11,263 nucleotides of DNA, from assembly GCA_937891085.1 (NCBI GenBank), contig CALAEY010000122.1, positions 1-11,263 on the forward strand, written 5' to 3'. The notes beneath the pieces are model-generated. The model was not told the DNA's origin and ran no database searches. It saw nothing but the letters and a program-made list of their open reading frames with translations. This DNA is from an uncultured Prevotellaceae bacterium (GTDB lineage Bacteria > Bacteroidota > Bacteroidia > Bacteroidales > Bacteroidaceae). This document shows, in pieces, positions 6,928 to 11,263 of this stretch. The position numbers and the translations under genes are program-made. The stretch's first letter is position 1; every line of letters begins with the position of its first letter.

Positions 6928-7911
6928 ATGAAAAGAAACGGAATGAAACGAATAGTGCTCTTAGTGCTGGCATGCCTGGCATTTTGTCAGACATTCGCCC
7001 AGCAAGCCGATGGCAAGGACTATGCCATCGTGAATATCTCTGTATGCAACATGCGGCGCACGCCAGACTTCGATGCCGAGATGGTGACACAGGCACAGAT
7101 GGGTATGGTGTGCCGTGTGCTCGACTTTCAGACGTGGTACCAGATTCAGAGTCCTGACGACTATACAGGATGGACACACCCCAAGGCCTTGTATCGGGTG
7201 ACCAGGGAGGAGATGCAGGCCTGGAATAGGGCCGAGAAGGTGGTGGTGACTGCCCTGACAGGCGTGGTGTATAGTCGGCCTAACCTGAAGTCGCAGACCA
7301 TCAGCGATGTGGTGGCTGGCGATCGTATGCGCTATCTGGGCAAGAAGGGCAAGTTCTATGCTGTGGCTCTGCCTGATGGACGTGAGGGCTATCTGCTCAA
7401 GACAGATGGCAAGCCGCTGGAAGAGTGGCGCAGAGGACTGAAGAACGATGTGGAGAGCATTCTGAGCACGGCCAAGCAATTGCTGGGTTTCCCTTACCTC
7501 TGGGCTGGCACTTCAGTGAAAGGCATGGACTGCAGTGGCTTCGTGCGCACCGTGCTTTTGCAACACGATATGATTATCCCGCGTGATGCCTCGCAGCAGG
7601 CAGTGACAGGCCAGCGCATAGAGATAGCCAAGGACTTCAGCAACCTTCAGCCAGGCGACTTGGTGTTCTTTGGCCGTGTGGCAGATGGCAGGGAGCGCGT
7701 GGGCCATGTGGCATTCTATCTGGGTGGCAAGGAGTTCATCCATTGCTTGGGTTTGGTGGAGCGCAGCAGCTTTGATCCTGCAGCACCCAACTATGACGCT
7801 TACAACACAGGGCGCATGCTCTTCGCGGCGCGTGTGATCCCTTATATAAATAAGGAGAAGGGACTGAGCACCACAGATCAGAATCCGTATTACTCAGCTG
7901 ATTTCAGGTAG
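6928..7911 (+). CDS. Exported SH3-NlpC/P60 cysteine peptidase, probable gamma-D-glutamyl-diamino acid endopeptidase (YkfC-like)
   Basis: A 327-residue protein with a cleavable signal peptide (hydrophobic about 9-20, likely cleaved after TFA at 22-24). Two bacterial SH3-like domains lie at about 31-90 and 104-160. A C40 NlpC/P60 domain fills the C-terminal half: LGFPYLWAG at 186-194, catalytic Cys202 in DCSGF, His260 in RVGHV, and His272 in FIHCLG. This matches the YkfC layout, where the SH3 domains restrict the enzyme to stem peptides with a free N-terminal L-Ala and the bond after D-Glu is cut. The dipeptide epimerase directly downstream supports that specificity, since it would use the L-Ala-D-Glu product. 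I preferred the ATG at 6928 to one at 6865, because the earlier start would lie inside the rnpB promoter region and add a non-signal-like N-terminus. ATG 6943 is a further option. Confidence 0.9.
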   Translation: MKRNGMKRIVLLVLACLAFCQTFAQQADGKDYAIVNISVCNMRRTPDFDAEMVTQAQMGMVCRVLDFQTWYQIQSPDDYTGWTHPKALYRVTREEMQAWNRAEKVVVTALTGVVYSRPNLKSQTISDVVAGDRMRYLGKKGKFYAVALPDGREGYLLKTDGKPLEEWRRGLKNDVESILSTAKQLLGFPYLWAGTSVKGMDCSGFVRTVLLQHDMIIPRDASQQAVTGQRIEIAKDFSNLQPGDLVFFGRVADGRERVGHVAFYLGGKEFIHCLGLVERSSFDPAAPNYDAYNTGRMLFAARVIPYINKEKGLSTTDQNPYYSADFR

Positions 7912-7922
7912 ATCGCTGAGCA

Positions 7923-7968
7923 AGATTCAAAGATTCAAAGATTCAAAGATTCAAAAATTCAAAGATTA
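7923..7968. repeat. Tandem repeat, 8-base unit AGATTCAA, about 5.75 copies
   Basis: Four perfect copies of AGATTCAA, then one with a single change (AAATTCAA), then a partial copy (AGATTA). The array fills most of the 70-base gap between the NlpC/P60 gene and the epimerase gene, ending 13 bases before the epimerase ATG. Changes in copy number would alter the spacing between the genes without changing either reading frame. Confidence 0.9.
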
Positions 7969-7981
7969 TAAGCGGCAAGAT

Positions 7982-9145
7982 ATGCAGAGCAGACGTGAAT
8001 TTATAAAAACTGGGGCTTTGGCCCTACTGAGTGGCACAGGCTTGGCATCTTGCCAGCCTAAGTTCAATGTGACCAGCACAGGTGCAAAACCGCATCTGAA
8101 GATGCGCTTCTTCCCCTATGAATTGCAGCTGCAGCACACATTCACGGTGGCCACCTATTCTCGAAACACCACGCCCGATGTGCAGGTGGAACTGGAGTAT
8201 GACGGTGTGACAGGCTATGGCGAGGCCTCCATGCCACCCTATCTGGGACAGTCGGTAGACTCGGTGACCGACTTTCTGAGCCGTGTGGACATCGAGCAGT
8301 TTGATGATCCTTTCCGCATCGAAGACATCATGGCCTATCTTGATACCATAGAACCCAGCAGCAAACTGCAACTTGGCGCTAAGGACGATACAGCTGCCAA
8401 GGCTGCCATCGACATTGCCCTGCACGACCTCGTGGGTAAGCTCCTCGGAGCCCCATGGTACAAGATCTGGGGTCTGAATCCTGCTGATACCCCTGACACC
8501 ACTTTTACTATCGGCATTGATACTCCAGACGTGGTGCGTGAGAAAACCCGTGAGTGTGCCGATCGCTTCAACATCCTGAAGGTGAAGCTGGGACGCGATG
8601 AGCAGAGCGATAAGGAGATGATAGAGACCATTCGCTCTGTGACGCAGCTGCCCATTGCCATCGATGCCAATCAAGGCTGGAAAGACCGCAGCTATGCCCT
8701 CGACATGATCCACTGGCTGAAGGAGCGGGGCATCGTGATGATAGAGCAGCCCATGCCAAAGGAGCAGGTGGATGATACGGCTTGGGTCACTGAGCATAGT
8801 CCGCTGCCCGTCTTTGCCGATGAGTCGATGCAGCGCCTGGTAGATGTGCCAAAGATGAAAGGCGTGTTCCATGGCATCAACATCAAGCTGATGAAGTGCA
8901 CAGGCATGCGTGAAGGCTGGAAGATGGCCAACCTGGCCAGGGCGCTGGGCATGCGTGTGATGATAGGCTGTATGACGGAGACTTCATGCGCCTGCTCTGC
9001 AGCGGCACAGCTCTCGCCTCTGGTGGACTTTGCCGACCTTGATGGCAACCTGCTCATCTCCAACGACCGCTTCACTGGCATGCAGGTGGTGAATGGCAAA
9101 ATCACCCTCAACGAACTGCCAGGCATAGGCGTTCAGCCAATTTAA
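7982..9145 (+). CDS. Dipeptide epimerase (L-Ala-D/L-Glu epimerase family, enolase superfamily), putative Tat-exported lipoprotein
   Basis: A 387-residue enolase-superfamily enzyme. Barrel residues are visible in order: catalytic Lys200 and Lys202 (KVK), metal ligands Asp228 (DANQG), Glu255 (IEQP) and Asp280 (FADES), second catalytic Lys302 (INIKLMK), and DLDG at 352-355, the segment that binds the dipeptide amino group in L-Ala-D/L-Glu epimerases. It should interconvert L-Ala-D-Glu and L-Ala-L-Glu from peptidoglycan peptides, with Mg2+. The N-terminus has SRREFIK at 3-9, a twin-arginine motif, then a hydrophobic stretch and the lipobox LASC with Cys24. Export as a folded lipoprotein is therefore likely, unlike the cytoplasmic E. 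coli and Bacillus enzymes. No run of acidic residues follows the Cys, so a surface-export signal is not evident. It lies 70 bases after the NlpC/P60 gene and is probably co-transcribed. Confidence 0.9.
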   Translation: MQSRREFIKTGALALLSGTGLASCQPKFNVTSTGAKPHLKMRFFPYELQLQHTFTVATYSRNTTPDVQVELEYDGVTGYGEASMPPYLGQSVDSVTDFLSRVDIEQFDDPFRIEDIMAYLDTIEPSSKLQLGAKDDTAAKAAIDIALHDLVGKLLGAPWYKIWGLNPADTPDTTFTIGIDTPDVVREKTRECADRFNILKVKLGRDEQSDKEMIETIRSVTQLPIAIDANQGWKDRSYALDMIHWLKERGIVMIEQPMPKEQVDDTAWVTEHSPLPVFADESMQRLVDVPKMKGVFHGINIKLMKCTGMREGWKMANLARALGMRVMIGCMTETSCACSAAAQLSPLVDFADLDGNLLISNDRFTGMQVVNGKITLNELPGIGVQPI

Positions 9146-9346
9146 GACTTTTAACTGACAGAAACATGCTTGCAAAATGCAAAAATGGCAGTCGGGCAAG
9201 TTAACCCACGTTAAGGTAATCATGTACTTTGTTAAAAGGCGATAAAAAAGCATGACAAATGATGGTTGTGAACATTTTTTGTCGTTATTTTAACAACGAA
9301 AAGTTAAACGAACGTAGAATATTAACAATTTAAAACTACAATAAGT
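9146..9346. other. Gene-free region upstream of htrA
   Basis: This 201-base AT-rich spacer holds no gene and no clear TTTG/TAnnTTTG promoter. It contains two small perfect inverted repeats, TTGCA-AAA-TGCAA at 9170-9182 and TTAAC-CCAC-GTTAA at 9201-9214. GTTAA or its complement TTAAC occurs eight times between 9151 and 9326. These may be binding sites for control of htrA, but no known operator is recognised. Confidence 0.5.
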
Positions 9347-10888
9347 ATGAAACAGACAGCTAAAAACATTCTCGGAGTGGCAGCTATCGTGGTACTGAGC
9401 TCAGGCGTTGCCGGCATTACCACCTATAAGCTCGTTCAGAATAATCAGAACAGAACTGCTGCGACATTCAACGAACTCTTTGAACAGAATCCGAATAACG
9501 CCCGCCTGACAGCTTTCAATGAGTCGGCTCAGCAACCAGTGGACTTGACAGCAGCCGCTGAGTCTTCAGTACACGCTGTGGTGCACATCCGCTCACAGCA
9601 GAACAGCCGCACCCAGACCGTGCAGGATATGCCAGACATCTTCGACTTTTTCTTCGGAGATGGCAGTGGCAGTGGTCGCCAGCGTCAGATCCAGACACAG
9701 CCTCGCGTGGGCTTTGGTTCTGGTGTCATCATCTCTCGTGATGGCTACATCGTGACCAACAACCACGTGGTGGAGAACGCCGATGAGATCACCGTGAAGC
9801 TGAACGATGAGCGTGAACTGATGGGTCGTGTCATCGGTACTGATCCTGATACCGACTTGGCACTGATCAAGGTAGAGGGTGACGACTTCCCTTCTATCCC
9901 TGTGGGCGACTCTGATGCCCTGAAGGTAGGCGAGTGGGTGCTTGCCGTGGGTAATCCATTCAACCTCACTTCTACCGTTACAGCAGGTATCGTGAGTGCC
10001 AAGGCTCGTTCTATCGGTACTACTGCCAGCAATGGTCAGGCTGCTAATATCCAGTCGTTTATCCAGACCGATGCTGCCATCAACTCTGGTAACAGTGGTG
10101 GCGCGCTGGTAAATGCCCGTGGCGAATTGGTGGGTATCAACGCCATGCTTTATTCACCTACAGGTTCATATTCGGGCTATGGTTTTGCCATCCCTACCAG
10201 CATTATGACAAAGGTGGTGTCAGACCTGAAGCAGTTTGGCTCAGTTCAGCGTGCCCTGCTGGGTATCCGTGGCAATACGCTTGGTACCGATCTCCAGATG
10301 GACGAGACCACACGCGACAGCATGAAGAAGAAGATGGAAGATCTGGGCGTGAATGAGGGCGTTTATGTAGCCGAGGTGGTGGAAGACGGCTCCGCAGCTG
10401 GTGTGCTGAAGGTAGATGATGTCATCACTGGCATCGATGGCAAGAAGATCCATACCTTCTCCGACCTGCAGGAAGCACTGGCTAAGTATCGCCCAGGCGA
10501 CAAGGTGAAGGTGACAGTGGTTCGTGAGAAGAAGACGCGCGAACTTGACGTGACCTTGAAGAATGCACAGACTATGAACCAGAAGAGCACTGAGGTGAAC
10601 TTAGAGGCTCTGGGTGCTGAGGTGAGCCCTGTGTCAGACAGCGTGAAGCGTCAGCTCCGCCTGAACAATGGCTTGGAAGTCACCAGCGTTTCAGAGGGTA
10701 AGTTCCAAGAGGCTGGTATCCGCAGAGGCTTCATCATCCTGCGTGCCAATGGCGAGACCATGAATACCGTAAGTGACTTGGAGAAAGTGCTGAAGACTGC
10801 CAGTCAGAGTCAGGATCAGGTACTCTTCATCAGCGGTATCTACTCCAGCGGTCGTCGTGCCAACTTTGCCGTGGATCTCTCTGAGTAA
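9347..10888 (+). CDS. htrA: HtrA/DegP family periplasmic serine protease (Do family)
   Basis: A 513-residue protease-chaperone that degrades or refolds damaged envelope proteins. An N-terminal hydrophobic segment (about 8-27) directs export, either as a signal peptide or as an anchor. The trypsin-like domain (about 68-295) carries the full triad: His140 in TNNHVVE, Asp170 in DTDLALIK, and Ser250 in GNSGGALV. A Gly/Ser- and Gln-rich insert at about 103-118, beside DFFFGDG, corresponds to the flexible LA loop. Two PDZ domains follow, at about 300-395 and 420-510, as in DegP and DegQ. The length fits the family. It sits 201 bases after the epimerase, so it probably has its own promoter. It ends at a strong hairpin. 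DegQ-type naming is equally possible, because the sequence alone does not separate these paralogues. Confidence 0.95.
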   Translation: MKQTAKNILGVAAIVVLSSGVAGITTYKLVQNNQNRTAATFNELFEQNPNNARLTAFNESAQQPVDLTAAAESSVHAVVHIRSQQNSRTQTVQDMPDIFDFFFGDGSGSGRQRQIQTQPRVGFGSGVIISRDGYIVTNNHVVENADEITVKLNDERELMGRVIGTDPDTDLALIKVEGDDFPSIPVGDSDALKVGEWVLAVGNPFNLTSTVTAGIVSAKARSIGTTASNGQAANIQSFIQTDAAINSGNSGGALVNARGELVGINAMLYSPTGSYSGYGFAIPTSIMTKVVSDLKQFGSVQRALLGIRGNTLGTDLQMDETTRDSMKKKMEDLGVNEGVYVAEVVEDGSAAGVLKVDDVITGIDGKKIHTFSDLQEALAKYRPGDKVKVTVVREKKTRELDVTLKNAQTMNQKSTEVNLEALGAEVSPVSDSVKRQLRLNNGLEVTSVSEGKFQEAGIRRGFIILRANGETMNTVSDLEKVLKTASQSQDQVLFISGIYSSGRRANFAVDLSE

Positions 10889-10911
10889 CAAGATTTCAAA
10901 CATCGCATAAG

Positions 10912-10957
10912 CAAGAAGACCTCTTCTCCGGCCGTGAGAAGGGGTCTTCTTGTTATC
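10912..10957 (+). terminator. Hairpin terminator after htrA
   Basis: CAAGAAGACCTCTTCTC (10912-10928) pairs with GAGAAGGGGTCTTCTTG (10936-10952) to give a 17-base-pair stem with one G-U wobble and a 7-base loop. The T-run after it is short and broken (TTAT), but the stem is long and starts 24 bases after the htrA stop codon. Confidence 0.75.
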
Positions 10958-10962
10958 TGGTG

Positions 10963-10970
10963 CAAAGTTA
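10963..10970 (-). promoter_or_regulatory. Isolated -7 box (TAACTTTG) pointing toward htrA
   Basis: TAACTTTG on the minus strand is a full match to TAnnTTTG. No good TTTG lies 17-23 bases upstream; the best is TTCG at 21 bases. If active, transcription would start near 10956 and read through the terminator hairpin into the 3' end of htrA as antisense RNA. It may be a chance match. Confidence 0.25.
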
Positions 10971-11018
10971 CAAAACCGATTCTGCGGTTTTCGAATTTTC
11001 GGGCAGATATATTTCACT

Positions 11019-11049
11019 TTTGGGGCAAATAAAAGTGTTAAAAAATTTG
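11019..11049 (+). promoter_or_regulatory. Candidate rightward promoter
   Basis: TTTG at 11019-11022 is followed after exactly 19 bases by AAAATTTG at 11042-11049. This matches the Bacteroidetes pattern except for the first base of the -7 box. Transcription would begin near 11056 and produce a leader of at least 200 bases for a gene to the right of the window. Confidence 0.4.
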
Positions 11050-11066
11050 TGGGTAGTGCGCCCTTC

Positions 11067-11127
11067 TTTTTTTTCTCGTGAGGTAAATATTTTTCTCACA
11101 CGAGGGAAGTTGTTTTTTCTCACGTAG
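11067..11127. repeat. Three T-rich elements with CTC..G cores
   Basis: A T-run followed by a related core occurs three times: CTCGTGAG at 11075-11082, CTCACACGAG at 11095-11104 and CTCACGTAG at 11119-11127. The cores start 20 and 24 bases apart. Core 1 can pair with core 2 (CTCGTG with CACGAG) or with core 3 (CGTGAG with CTCACG), but not with both at once. Confidence 0.55.
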
Positions 11128-11153
11128 TGGCATGGCAGAACAGTGTCGGGAGC

Positions 11154-11173
11154 GTCACGCGTCACAACGTCAC
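11154..11173. repeat. Three close GTCAC direct repeats
   Basis: GTCAC occurs at 11154-11158, 11161-11165 and 11169-11173, with starts 7 and 8 bases apart and a C before each copy. The first two are joined by GC, which makes an ACGCGT palindrome across them. The spacing is not a full helical turn. No known binding site is recognised. Confidence 0.5.
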
Positions 11174-11225
11174 AAGCAAAATATTAGCATACCCTTTTTT
11201 GGCTGAGAAACCCTAAAAGAATTTT

Positions 11226-11263
11226 TATTATATATATTTATATATATATAAATATATATAATA
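11226..11263. repeat. 38-base perfect AT-only palindrome at the window edge
   Basis: Every base pairs with its partner around the centre between 11244 and 11245, so the last 38 bases of the window form a perfect inverted repeat made only of A and T. It could continue beyond the window. It could form a cruciform or a bidirectional hairpin. It lacks a GC-rich stem, so it is not a typical terminator. Confidence 0.85.

Larger units (their letters stand above)
10889..11263. other. Gene-free right end of the window
   Basis: No convincing gene lies in these 375 bases on either strand. The stretch holds, in order, the htrA terminator, a minus-strand -7-like box, a plus-strand promoter candidate, three T-rich CTC..G elements, three GTCAC repeats, and an AT-only palindrome that reaches the window edge. 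The order suggests the leader of a rightward gene beyond the window. Confidence 0.6.

Noticed and set aside
7923..7968. Possible CRISPR array
   Set aside because: The units are 8 bases long and directly adjacent, without spacers, so this is a simple tandem repeat.
8024..8872. Open frame of 282 codons on the minus strand inside the epimerase gene
   Set aside because: It is antisense to a gene with all its active-site residues, and the predicted product is His/Leu-rich without a known domain.
10968..11165. Minus-strand open frame of 65 codons in the gene-free right end
   Set aside because: It runs across the T-rich repeats, has no promoter or ribosome binding site, and no family resemblance.

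Overview
The window looks like chromosomal DNA of a Bacteroidales bacterium, most likely Prevotellaceae. The basis is: promoters of the Bacteroidetes type (TTTG, 19 bases, TAnnTTTG) ahead of the minus-strand operon and ahead of rnpB; start codons mostly without a Shine-Dalgarno sequence; mid-GC genes separated by AT-rich spacers; a long pyrophosphate-dependent phosphofructokinase; and a NagB/PIG-L fusion that I know from Bacteroides and Prevotella genomes. I see no transposase, integrase, phage gene, CRISPR array or tRNA.

Layout. Positions 1-145 are repeat-rich and hold no gene. At 146-2964 a three-gene minus-strand operon runs leftward from a textbook promoter at 2996-3026: a small protein of unknown function, a PlsC-type acyltransferase (4-base ATGA overlap), and a NagB-like/PIG-L deacetylase fusion. 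Divergent from it, at 3163-4800, is pfp, which ends at a strong hairpin terminator. A membrane-anchored GH25 lysozyme (4893-5741) follows and overlaps tail to tail with cutC (5710-6462, minus). Upstream of cutC on the minus strand is the RNase P RNA gene rnpB (about 6489-6864) with its own promoter. Rightward from there come an exported SH3-NlpC/P60 cysteine peptidase (6928-7911), an enolase-superfamily dipeptide epimerase (7982-9145) and an HtrA/DegP protease (9347-10888) with a hairpin terminator. The last 375 bases hold no gene but carry several repeats and a 38-base perfect palindrome.

How the genes fit together. The NlpC/P60 peptidase and the epimerase form a recognisable peptidoglycan-peptide pathway: the first can release L-Ala-D-Glu from stem peptides and the second converts it to L-Ala-L-Glu. 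The epimerase carries a twin-arginine motif and a lipobox, so this step appears to sit outside the cytoplasm. The GH25 muramidase and HtrA are also cell-envelope enzymes. The left operon pairs an amino-sugar fusion protein with an acyltransferase. The NagB half of the fusion lacks the acidic and histidine residues that classical glucosamine-6-phosphate deaminase uses, so its real reaction is open.

I did not find a clear new defence or mobile system. The points most worth a second look are the altered NagB fusion in its operon, the exported lipoprotein epimerase, and the structured gene-free right end.
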